From Bacteroidales bacterium (GTDB lineage: Bacteria; Bacteroidota; Bacteroidia; Bacteroidales; UBA4181): 39,962 nt of DNA. The stretch lies in NCBI GenBank assembly GCA_031275285.1, contig JAISOY010000129.1, forward strand, positions 1-39,962, given 5' to 3'. Of this stretch, positions 32,439 to 39,962 are shown piece by piece; positions within the stretch are counted from its first letter, which is position 1; each line of letters opens with the position of its first letter. The position numbers and the translations under genes are program-made. The notes under the pieces are model-generated. The model saw nothing but the letters and a program-made list of their open reading frames with translations. It did not search any database and was not told the DNA's origin.

Positions 32439-34151
32439 ATGAACATCGCATATACATACCGTAGACATAAAAATCTGATAAATACGATTTTTGTACTGTT
32501 GTTTGCGGCAGCTGTAGGCTATGGTTGTTCAAAGGAAACAAAATACGCAGATGATGATAAAACCGCTAATGTCAGCGTTACCCTCGAACTGTTCACTCGC
32601 GCAACAGGCTATGGTGAACCGGTAACCCGGACGGGTTATGCCGATGAGGATGGAATAGGAAGGACGCCATGGGTACTTGTATTCAGTGGAAACACGAATT
32701 CTGCTGTTTTTGTTGAAGCGGTACAGGCATTTGAAAACCCTGCCACATCGAAAATATACGTTGTACTGCAACCACAGGCAAGCGATTGCCAATTACTTAT
32801 TCTGGCCAATACGCCGTCCGCCTTCTATATTAATGGCATAACCAATTATCCATTCGATGCCGATAACCTGAATACGCAACTAAAAGAAAAAACCCTCTCA
32901 CAGGTCTGTGCTATGCTACTGACAGCACCGCTGTCAGCTTCCGAAACCAACATTCCCTATACCGGCCAACGGATCCCGATGAGCATTAATGTTCCGGTAT
33001 CGGGCATCGACAATAATTTGATACTGGGAATATTAAACCTGAACCGTGCGGTAGCCAGAATGTTTGTAACGAATTCTGCTTCCAATTTTACTCTTCTTGG
33101 CATTAATTACATAGGTAATATTTCCCGGCAGGGACGTCTGCACCAGCTTTCCGGCGAACCACTAATGGATAACTCGTCGATTTTGGGTGTTTATTACGAT
33201 CCTGCAAACGACATAGCGGCTGCCAATCCCAGTGAGGACAACTCTATGCAGGGGACATGGGCCAATCCTTTATATGTGTATGAAGCTCTTACCGCTTATG
33301 GAATATTCGTTATTATCCGTGGGGAGTATGAAGGTGTGACTTATTATTATAAAGCCGCCATATTGGATGGTTCCGGGAGTGCTATTCAGATCAATCGCCA
33401 TACACATTATAATTTCACTATAACATCGGTCACCGGCCCCGGTTTCACAAGCCTGGCCAATGCCCTGGCTTCCAAGTCCCCATCTAACACAGTCAACTAT
33501 ACATTGACTGTTGTTGACCTTAATTCACATGAAATAATCGCCAACGGTGAATATTTTATGGCAGTAACAAATTCCCATTATGTGATCCATACTCCGGAGG
33601 GTACCGATGAAGAATATGTGGCTTTTACCATTACGAATAACTGTACACACGATTTTCCGAACGACAACCTGATATCTGTCGCTTCGGGCACAGGGTTGGA
33701 GATTACATCGACTCCAAAGATGCAGATTTCGCCAAATAGTTCTACGGTTGTGACTGACGATGTAACAATAAAAATGAGTACAGGGTTTACGAACGGGACC
33801 ATTAGTATCATACTCGGTAACCTTAGTAAAGCCGTGACCATAGAGCGACGTGAGCGGATCGTCAGTACCGGAACAGTTGTATCGGACTTCGCTTCATCCC
33901 TTACCCCAGGTGGAAAATATACCTCGGCTTATGTGGCCGATCCGGCGAATACGTCCTGGCTGCAACTTTCGCCATTTAGCGACCGGGTACTCGAATCTTA
34001 CGAAGATATATACGTGGACAGCGGTGATATTTTTCTGCATGTGGGAGCGAATGGTACTGGTTCGGTCCGTAAGAACGGAATTGTGTATGTGAACACTGCA
34101 GCCGATGTTGCTTCGCTGAAACGCATCAAATTTGAAGTAGAACAGGAATAG
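32439..34151 (+). CDS. Fimbrillin-like lipoprotein, minor fimbrial subunit
   Basis: A 570-residue protein. The start at 32439 gives MNIAYTYRRHKNLINTIFVL and a lipobox ending VGYGC (Cys 30); a TTG at 32415 is less likely. Thr-Arg-Ala at residues 53-55 and a second TRT soon after are possible Arg-protease sites. The rest is beta-rich with 'CQLLILANTPSAFYING' and 'LNLNRAVARMFVTN', the layout of type V fimbrillin domains, followed by a probable second beta domain from about 340. Likely an accessory or adaptor subunit between tip and shaft. Confidence 0.72.
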   Translation: MNIAYTYRRHKNLINTIFVLLFAAAVGYGCSKETKYADDDKTANVSVTLELFTRATGYGEPVTRTGYADEDGIGRTPWVLVFSGNTNSAVFVEAVQAFENPATSKIYVVLQPQASDCQLLILANTPSAFYINGITNYPFDADNLNTQLKEKTLSQVCAMLLTAPLSASETNIPYTGQRIPMSINVPVSGIDNNLILGILNLNRAVARMFVTNSASNFTLLGINYIGNISRQGRLHQLSGEPLMDNSSILGVYYDPANDIAAANPSEDNSMQGTWANPLYVYEALTAYGIFVIIRGEYEGVTYYYKAAILDGSGSAIQINRHTHYNFTITSVTGPGFTSLANALASKSPSNTVNYTLTVVDLNSHEIIANGEYFMAVTNSHYVIHTPEGTDEEYVAFTITNNCTHDFPNDNLISVASGTGLEITSTPKMQISPNSSTVVTDDVTIKMSTGFTNGTISIILGNLSKAVTIERRERIVSTGTVVSDFASSLTPGGKYTSAYVADPANTSWLQLSPFSDRVLESYEDIYVDSGDIFLHVGANGTGSVRKNGIVYVNTAADVASLKRIKFEVEQE

Positions 34152-34163
34152 AAGATAAAGACA

Positions 34164-34778
34164 ATGTTATATATGGTCAGAAAAATTATTTTGTTCGCAA
34201 TGCTGCTTGCCGGAATAGTCGTTCCGAATGCTTCGGCACAGAAGATAGCCGTCAAAAGTAATCTTCTGGATGTTGCGGTGGGAACACTGAACCTCGGGAT
34301 GGAATTCGGACTGACGCCTAAATGGACACTGAATGTGCCTCTCAGCGTAAATCCGTGGAGATTCGGTAGCGGCGCACGCTATTGCCATTGGGGGGCGCAG
34401 CCTGAAGTACGGTTTTGGTTCAGCAAGGGCTCTACGCGGTTCAGCCAGAATTTTACTCGGTTCAACCGGGCTTTCGTAGGGGGGCATCTACATTTTGCCA
34501 GTTACAACTTCGGCAATTGGCCTGACTGGGTAGTGGCCAGCGACAATATGAAGCAGTCCCGCTATCAGGGTTATCTATTCGGCGGCGGTATTTCGGTGGG
34601 GTATTCATGGATATTGAAAAGACGCTGGAGTATAGAGGTTTCGACCGGGTTGGGATATACCCGTGTCCATTATGAAAAATACCCTTGTAGTGAGTGCGGG
34701 TCAAAACTGAAGGAGTCGGGTAAAAATTATTTCGGGCCTACCAAAGCCTCCGTTTCATTGCTTTATATGATTAAATAA
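34164..34778 (+). CDS. DUF3575 outer-membrane protein of fimbrial locus
   Basis: A 204-residue protein with a signal peptide ('ILFAMLLAGIVVPNASAQ') and a DUF3575 pattern: IAVKSNLLDVAVGTLNLGME, KWTLNVPLSVNPW, 'GAQPEVRFWF' and 'GYLFGGGISVGYSWILKRRW'. Alternating amphipathic strands suggest a small beta-barrel. DUF3575 and DUF3868 genes commonly precede the major subunit gene in Bacteroidales fimbrial loci. The ATG at 34164 or at 34173 may be used. Exact role in assembly unknown. Confidence 0.82.
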   Translation: MLYMVRKIILFAMLLAGIVVPNASAQKIAVKSNLLDVAVGTLNLGMEFGLTPKWTLNVPLSVNPWRFGSGARYCHWGAQPEVRFWFSKGSTRFSQNFTRFNRAFVGGHLHFASYNFGNWPDWVVASDNMKQSRYQGYLFGGGISVGYSWILKRRWSIEVSTGLGYTRVHYEKYPCSECGSKLKESGKNYFGPTKASVSLLYMIK

Positions 34779-34789
34779 ACGTAAATCGT

Positions 34790-36280
34790 ATGAAAAACTT
34801 CATTATACCGATCATTTCCATATTGCTTCTGTGTAGGCCGGGTATCTGTGGGGTTATCATGCAGACCAAGCCTTACAAGGGGTATGTAACTATTGAGCCT
34901 GTCCTTATGGAGCAGCGGTACGGCAAACTTCGTCTCGAACTGGACATCGTTCTGAAAAACTTCGAACTGAAATCGACCGAAAACATCACTTTAACACCGG
35001 TTCTGGTTGGAGGAGAAAAGAAAACAAGGTTACCTGAGGTTGAGTTGAAAGGACGTGATGAGTATCTGCTTTACGAACGTGAGCTCGCACTTATGAGCGC
35101 AGCAGACCGGAAAAAGTTCCATCAGCCGTATATGGTGGAACAGATCAGGCGTAAAAGAAGCGGTGTCCTGAATTATCATTACGAATTGGAATACGAGTCC
35201 TGGATGGCGGATGCTGTGGTAGAATTTGATATGGCTTCCGGAGGACAGACTTTTGCCACAGAGCGTCCCGTTATCGGCACGGTTAGTGATCCTACCGGTA
35301 CAGTCAATGTCGCACCTGTTGGATATAAAGTGGTCCCGCATCCGGCTTATGTGCGTTCCGAAGTGGGAGAGGGGAAACAGCATGCGGTTGAAGTAGAGGT
35401 CTTCCTCGATTTCGGAGCCAATGAGACAGGGATAAGGGAGGATTATAAGAACAATACTGCCGAACTGGCGAAAATACACCGTATGATCAGTGAGATCAGG
35501 GGGAATCCGAATATCAGGGTGAACAGTCTGTCTATTATCGGCTATGCTTCTCCTGAAGGTACACTGGCCAGTAATAAGATCGTTTCAGAACGCCGTGCGA
35601 ATGCGCTGAAAGACTATCTGGTTGCACAATACGATTTCCCATTATCACTCTACCATATCGCATTCGGCGGGGAAAATTGGGACGGTCTGGTTGAAGCGCT
35701 CGGCAATATAAAGATGCAATATAAGGATGAAGTATTGGATATTATTGATCGGGTCTCCATAGAAGAAGGCCGGGAAACGCGGCTGATGGAACTCCATGAC
35801 GGAAAGCCCTACCGCTATATGTTGGAACATATTTTTCCAGGTCTGCGTGTAGCCACCTGCAAGGTTGAATACAGCATCCGAAATTTTGAACTGGAAGAGG
35901 CGCGTGAGATCATCAAAACCCGTCCGCGGGAACTCAACCTTAACGAGATGTTTCTGGTGGCCAACTCCTATCCGGAAGGTTCGCCGGAGTTCGTGGACGT
36001 ATTCGAAACGGCAGTAAGGATGTATCCGCAGAGCGAAGTCGCGAACCTGAATGCGGCTACATCGGCCCTTATGCGCAACGACCTGATCTATGCCCGGAGG
36101 TATCTGGACAGGGTAGATCCGGAGCTATATCCGGCGGAATACAATAATACGATGGGCCTGATCTTCCTGCTTGAAGAAGATTTCGGCAAAGCGGAGGAAT
36201 ACCTTGGCAAGGCGGCCGGACACGGCCTTAAAGCAGCCCGTTTGAATCTTGAAGAATTGAAAAAAGTGAAAAGCAATTAA
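34790..36280 (+). CDS. DUF3868/OmpA-like protein of fimbrial locus
   Basis: A 496-residue exported protein. The signal peptide is MKNFIIPIISILLLCRPGIC. A beta-rich DUF3868 domain covers about residues 25-185. An OmpA-like peptidoglycan-binding domain follows ('VNSLSIIGYASPEGTLASN', SERRANALKDYL, about 245-275). The last about 100 residues have TPR-like helices ('YNNTMGLIFLLEEDFGKAEEYL'). It probably holds the fimbrial base to the cell wall. It starts 11 bases after the DUF3575 gene, so the two are coupled. Confidence 0.82.
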   Translation: MKNFIIPIISILLLCRPGICGVIMQTKPYKGYVTIEPVLMEQRYGKLRLELDIVLKNFELKSTENITLTPVLVGGEKKTRLPEVELKGRDEYLLYERELALMSAADRKKFHQPYMVEQIRRKRSGVLNYHYELEYESWMADAVVEFDMASGGQTFATERPVIGTVSDPTGTVNVAPVGYKVVPHPAYVRSEVGEGKQHAVEVEVFLDFGANETGIREDYKNNTAELAKIHRMISEIRGNPNIRVNSLSIIGYASPEGTLASNKIVSERRANALKDYLVAQYDFPLSLYHIAFGGENWDGLVEALGNIKMQYKDEVLDIIDRVSIEEGRETRLMELHDGKPYRYMLEHIFPGLRVATCKVEYSIRNFELEEAREIIKTRPRELNLNEMFLVANSYPEGSPEFVDVFETAVRMYPQSEVANLNAATSALMRNDLIYARRYLDRVDPELYPAEYNNTMGLIFLLEEDFGKAEEYLGKAAGHGLKAARLNLEELKKVKSN

Positions 36281-36307
36281 TATAATTAACCATTTAATTT
36301 TAATCAT

Positions 36308-37927
36308 ATGAAAAATCAAGTTTTTTTAACCCTGGCCTTTTTCGGGTTACTGTTTGCTTCCTGCAACAAGGATACCGAGAACGACACCGATAATGATATT
36401 GCGACGAGCCTTGAGGGCGATGCATGGATCTCGTTGAGTATCAACTCGACATCCAACAATACCCGCGCCCTGAATGGTGAGATAACCGGTACCCCGGCTG
36501 AAACCACCATCGGTACTGTCCGTGCTATTTTCTTCGATACTGGTCTGGAAGTAACTGCGGATGTGCCTCTCACAGCACAGGCTGGTAATATTGGCCAACC
36601 TACGGGTACTCCCGGTGATGCATTTAAAGTTCCCGCCACATCAGCACATGTCCTTATCGTGGCCAATCCGCCCGCATCATTCGGCGTAAGGAGTGAAGGG
36701 GATTTATTTTCAGCCGTCAACACGGCGCTTACCGATGCGGCCAGCGTGGTTGCGGCAGACGATAAATTCATGATGTCCAATGCTAAAGGCGATCTGGAAC
36801 CTACCGATAATAGCACCGGCGCCCTGGAAACATTGACGCTCTACACCAATGCCACCGCAGCCAAGAACAATGCCCTGTCCATCAATATAGACCGTGTAGT
36901 GGCAAAAGTCAGGGTCAATATTTCGAACATCAATACAGCCGCAATTGTCGACGGTACAGGTTGGGTGCTGAACGTGACAAATAAGAAATTCTTTCCTGTT
37001 TCGAAGAGGGCGAAAACCTATCTGGAAGGAACAGCAAGAGGTTGTATTACACCGTACGACCAGTATAAGATCGGTTCGTACCGCGTAGACCCGAACTATG
37101 ACAATACCAATATCGGGGTATGGTCGACCGCCGACTATGCATTGAACTATAATTATTACCTCGAAAGTTCTGCTCCTGCAGCCGGGGACTGGAAAGTTTC
37201 CGGTGGGTCGGACTATTGTCACGAAAATACACAGGAGAAGACTTACAATATGCACGCTTATACGACACAGTTGTTGGTGAAGACTAATTTCGCCCCAGCT
37301 AGTTTCGTTAATCCTGGCAGTACTGCTGCTGAAACTAATGCTTCAGCAACCATCGACTGGATGCGTATCAACAACGGTTTCTATAGCTTCACTACGTTGA
37401 AAAACTGGATCGAGGATGAACTTACCGGCAAATATTCCGGCGGTGCTCCGGATAGCCATACCACGCCTATATCGACTACTGTGAATGCATACCTGGCATC
37501 CATATCTTCAACTGTGTCGATCCCGTTGCCGACGGCAGCAGAATATGCCGATCCGCCATACAGCAATACTGTAGCTAATGTTATTGATGCTTTCAATACG
37601 GATTGGGCAACCATCCAGGCAGATATTGTGGCTGCCGGCGCTGCATCATCCAATGGATTCGTGTTCTACAACGGCGGTTTGAACTACTATAAGGTCATGA
37701 TCAAACATGACAATAGCGATGCCGACGATGTAGTCAATGAGTTCGGAGAGTTCGGCGTAGTACGCAACTCTGTTTACGATGTCAATATTACTGCGTTCAA
37801 CAATCCCGGATATCCGACCATTCCTGCCCCGGATCCGAATGCCCCGGACGAAGACGAAAAAGTATGGCTTTCTGTGCAGATCAATGTTAACCCGTGGACC
37901 TGGTACACTCAAAATGAGATACTGTAA
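36308..37927 (+). CDS. Mfa1-family major fimbrial subunit
   Basis: A 539-residue type V pilin precursor. The lipoprotein signal ends LLFASC (Cys 19). Thr-Arg-Ala at 52-54 marks the likely maturation cut, matching the place where P. gingivalis Mfa1 is cut by an Arg-protease. The fimbrillin fold is seen in 'AHVLIVANPPASFGV' and 'NNALSINIDRVVAKVRVNIS'. The end, 'WLSVQINVNPWTWYTQNEIL', is the typical Mfa1 donor-strand C-terminus. It forms the shaft of the fimbria on the outer surface. A strong terminator follows, so its transcript level is likely higher than that of the anchor gene. Confidence 0.9.
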   Translation: MKNQVFLTLAFFGLLFASCNKDTENDTDNDIATSLEGDAWISLSINSTSNNTRALNGEITGTPAETTIGTVRAIFFDTGLEVTADVPLTAQAGNIGQPTGTPGDAFKVPATSAHVLIVANPPASFGVRSEGDLFSAVNTALTDAASVVAADDKFMMSNAKGDLEPTDNSTGALETLTLYTNATAAKNNALSINIDRVVAKVRVNISNINTAAIVDGTGWVLNVTNKKFFPVSKRAKTYLEGTARGCITPYDQYKIGSYRVDPNYDNTNIGVWSTADYALNYNYYLESSAPAAGDWKVSGGSDYCHENTQEKTYNMHAYTTQLLVKTNFAPASFVNPGSTAAETNASATIDWMRINNGFYSFTTLKNWIEDELTGKYSGGAPDSHTTPISTTVNAYLASISSTVSIPLPTAAEYADPPYSNTVANVIDAFNTDWATIQADIVAAGAASSNGFVFYNGGLNYYKVMIKHDNSDADDVVNEFGEFGVVRNSVYDVNITAFNNPGYPTIPAPDPNAPDEDEKVWLSVQINVNPWTWYTQNEIL

Positions 37928-37934
37928 ATAATTA

Positions 37935-37972
37935 AAAACGGAGGGTAGCGCCTTCGCGCGCTCCTCCGTTTT
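37935..37972 (+). terminator. Strong rho-independent terminator inside the fimbrial operon
   Basis: AAAACGGAGG (37935-37944) pairs with CCTCCGTTTT (37963-37972); inside it AGCGC and GCGCT pair again, giving about 15 bp with a TTTT end. It lies 7 bases after the major subunit stop and about 22 bases before the anchor start. Confidence 0.88.
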
Positions 37973-37994
37973 AGATATTTTGATTTTGCCTGTA

Positions 37995-38966
37995 ATGAAG
38001 ATAAGAGATCTGATATACAAACTGGTTTTACTCTGCCTCGCAGTAAGTCTGTGGCCGCTCCACTCCTGCAACAGTTTCCGTGAATATTTACCGGAATGCC
38101 GTCTTTATGTGCAGTTTAGTTATGACCACAACATGCTTTCGGCAGATGTATTCCATAAGCAGGTAGATAAAGTAGAGTTGTATATTTTTGACACTGACGG
38201 TATATTTCTGTTCAAACAGACCGACGAAGGCGCTCTTCTCGCCAGGGAAGATTACCGGATGGAAGTATTTATCCCCACAGGGAGATACAGGTTCATCGTA
38301 TGGGCCGGAGCGCATGATTCTTACGAGATAGCTTCGCTCATTCCGGGTACATCTGATATTGAAGAACTGAAATTGAAGCTGAAACGCAGCCAGAACCTCA
38401 TTATAGATAAAGAACTGGAACCACTTTGGTACGGCGAGATCACCGATGTTGATTTTACAGGAAGAACCACCCAAACCGAGGTTGTCAGCCTTATTAAAGA
38501 CACCAACAAACTCCGTTTTGTATTCCAGGGACAAACCCCTGCATGGACGATCAATGTGGACGACTATAGTTACCAGATACTCGAATCGAACGGATACCTC
38601 AACTATGACAATTCATTGCTCAGTGATGATATATTGAGTTACGAACCATATCATACAAAGCAGGAAAGTGCGCAGGCCGCTGCTGTAGAGCTGAATACCA
38701 TGCGGTTGATGGCCGACCGGCAGACCCGCTTTGTCGTTACCCACAAGGCTACGGGTAATGTCGTGTTCGACATCGACCTGGTCTATTTCCTCCGGTTGAC
38801 CGAAATGGAAATGTATAATACCTGGGATGAGCAGGAATATTTCGACCGCAAGGATGAATATGTGATTGTTTTCTTCTTCTCGGAACAGTCAGATCCCGAT
38901 GGCCCATGGGTCGCTGTCCGGGTGAACATCAATACCTGGACATGGTACTTCCAGACGGAAGGATAA
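37995..38966 (+). CDS. FimB/Mfa2-family fimbrial anchor subunit
   Basis: A 323-residue lipoprotein. The start at 37995 gives MKIRDLIYKLVLLCLAVSLW and lipobox ending PLHSC (Cys 25). 'KVELYIFDTDGIFLFKQTDE', then 'PTGRYRFIVWAG' and the closing NINTWTWYFQTEG, fit FimB/Mfa2 anchors, which keep the shaft on the outer membrane and limit its length. Unlike the three fimbrillin-like proteins here it has no Thr-Arg-Ala site after the lipobox, as expected for a subunit that stays lipidated. It is placed just after the terminator, so read-through probably controls the anchor-to-shaft ratio. Confidence 0.88.
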   Translation: MKIRDLIYKLVLLCLAVSLWPLHSCNSFREYLPECRLYVQFSYDHNMLSADVFHKQVDKVELYIFDTDGIFLFKQTDEGALLAREDYRMEVFIPTGRYRFIVWAGAHDSYEIASLIPGTSDIEELKLKLKRSQNLIIDKELEPLWYGEITDVDFTGRTTQTEVVSLIKDTNKLRFVFQGQTPAWTINVDDYSYQILESNGYLNYDNSLLSDDILSYEPYHTKQESAQAAAVELNTMRLMADRQTRFVVTHKATGNVVFDIDLVYFLRLTEMEMYNTWDEQEYFDRKDEYVIVFFFSEQSDPDGPWVAVRVNINTWTWYFQTEG

Positions 38967-39050
38967 GTCCGGGCCTAAAATAAAAGACCTGCTTATGAAG
39001 CACTCATAGGCTAAAATAATGAGAGGTAATTATAAACAGATCATGTACGT

Positions 39051-39962
39051 ATGAAAAAGGCGGTAATCCTGATGTTCATATATTCTCTGCTGACCGTTTC
39101 GTGTACAAAAGACGATGAACCGGAACCGCAGGAAACGGAACGGACCGTATTTATGTACCTGCCATGGTCAACGAACCTGGCCGCCCACTTTGCAAAAAAC
39201 CTGACGGATCTTGAAACGGCTTTACAGGATAATATACTGAAAAATAACCGCTTGTTGGTGTTTTTATCCACATCGTCGACCGAAGCCATCATGTTTGAGA
39301 TGGAATATAAAGACGGAAAGAACACCCGCACCACGCTGAAAGAGTATACCAACCCGGCTTTCACTACATCAACAGGAATTACCTCCATATTGAACGATGT
39401 TCGGTATTTTGCCCCGGCCAATCGCTATGCCATGATTATCGGCTCGCATGGGATGGCCTGGTTACCCGTGCAGCAGGAACAAAGCACATTAAAGCTGGGT
39501 AGGGAAAAGGACTACTGGGAATATGAGGGAGTTCCCGAAACCCGGTTTTTTGGAGGGACGACCCCTGAATACCAGACAGATATCACGACACTTGCCAGCG
39601 GTATTGCCGGTGCAGGGATAAAAATGGATTATATTCTTTTTGATGATTGCTATATGTCGTCCATCGAGGTAGCTTATGAACTGAAAGATGTGACCGACTA
39701 TCTGATCGCATCGCCTACTGAAGTGATGGTGTATGGGTTCCCATATCATACAATCGGCCGTTATCTGGTAGGGAATGTCGATTTACTGGGAATATGTAAT
39801 GGATTTTATGATTTTTACAAGGATTACCAATACCCTTACGGAACCATCGGTGTAACAGTGTGTGCCGAATTAGATGCCCTGGCGGCGGTGATGAAAGAGA
39901 TGAACTCCAGATTCTCTTTCGATCCGGCCCTGTTGAGTGAAGTTCAACGGATGGACGGTTAC
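39051..39962 (+). CDS. Clostripain-family (C11) cysteine protease lipoprotein, cut by window end
   Basis: A 304-codon open frame running off the right edge. MKKAVILMFIYSLLTVSC is a lipoprotein signal (Cys 18). Clan CD features: catalytic His in IIGSHGMAWL (His about 133) and catalytic Cys in LFDDCYMSSIEVAYEL (Cys 200), as in clostripain-type peptidases, many of which cut after Arg. The missing part would be the C-terminal domain. It starts 84 bases after the anchor gene and is probably part of the fimbrial operon. Because the pilins carry an Arg site, this may be their processing protease; this is inference. Confidence 0.83.
   Translation, partial: MKKAVILMFIYSLLTVSCTKDDEPEPQETERTVFMYLPWSTNLAAHFAKNLTDLETALQDNILKNNRLLVFLSTSSTEAIMFEMEYKDGKNTRTTLKEYTNPAFTTSTGITSILNDVRYFAPANRYAMIIGSHGMAWLPVQQEQSTLKLGREKDYWEYEGVPETRFFGGTTPEYQTDITTLASGIAGAGIKMDYILFDDCYMSSIEVAYELKDVTDYLIASPTEVMVYGFPYHTIGRYLVGNVDLLGICNGFYDFYKDYQYPYGTIGVTVCAELDALAAVMKEMNSRFSFDPALLSEVQRMDGY

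Overview
The window looks like a Bacteroidales (Bacteroidota) chromosome. The evidence is a complete type V (Mfa1/FimA-type) fimbrial locus, a Bacteroidota-type LPS kinase, DUF2582-like winged-helix proteins, 6-bladed propeller lipoproteins, a BlaI/M56 pair, LytS/LytTR regulators, very few Shine-Dalgarno sequences, and promoter-like TTTG-N20-TAnnTTTG motifs. Family or genus cannot be fixed from the sequence alone.

Layout. 1-2.9 kb: 3' end of an RND efflux pump gene, then a PII-like small protein and a two-TM membrane protein. 3.0-5.0 kb: a tRNA-like element with an abnormal anticodon arm, an LPS kinase-like gene, two tandem winged-helix genes and a truncated AraC-type HTH ORF. 5.4-10.1 kb (minus strand): a secreted beta-helix protein, a membrane protein and a propeller lipoprotein. 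10.5-20.8 kb (plus strand): a GT4 glycosyltransferase, three tandem secreted PQQ-like propeller paralogues, a BioB-like radical SAM enzyme, a CobW-type GTPase and an aquaglyceroporin, then a LytS-type kinase and a LytTR regulator. 21.0-23.1 kb (minus): M56 antirepressor and BlaI repressor. 23.4-26.9 kb: bifunctional proline dehydrogenase/P5C dehydrogenase. 27.4-28.7 kb: a fourth, distant PQQ-like propeller. 29.4 kb to the end: fimbrial locus with two large fimbrillin-like lipoproteins, DUF3575, DUF3868/OmpA-like, major fimbrillin, FimB/Mfa2-like anchor and a clostripain-type protease cut by the window edge.

Two things stand out. First, almost every spacer in the 10.2-20.0 kb cluster is made of one family of AT-rich, partly palindromic repeats built from TTGAAT/TTGAAC/TTCAAAATTC units. 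These repeats start at stop codons and end just before start codons, and one of them supplies a gene's stop codon. Between the sensor kinase and its regulator the spacer is a 23-bp perfect inverted repeat. Second, the three fimbrillin-like lipoproteins all carry Thr-Arg-Ala at residues 52-59, where gingipains cut P. gingivalis pilins; the anchor protein lacks it; and the next gene is a clostripain-family lipoprotein, a candidate dedicated pilin protease.

The propeller/radical SAM/CobW/aquaglyceroporin cluster is the best candidate for an undescribed pathway. Its substrate cannot be deduced from sequence. The conserved co-direction suggests secreted propellers acting with a cytoplasmic radical SAM product, a metal-handling GTPase and a small neutral solute channel.
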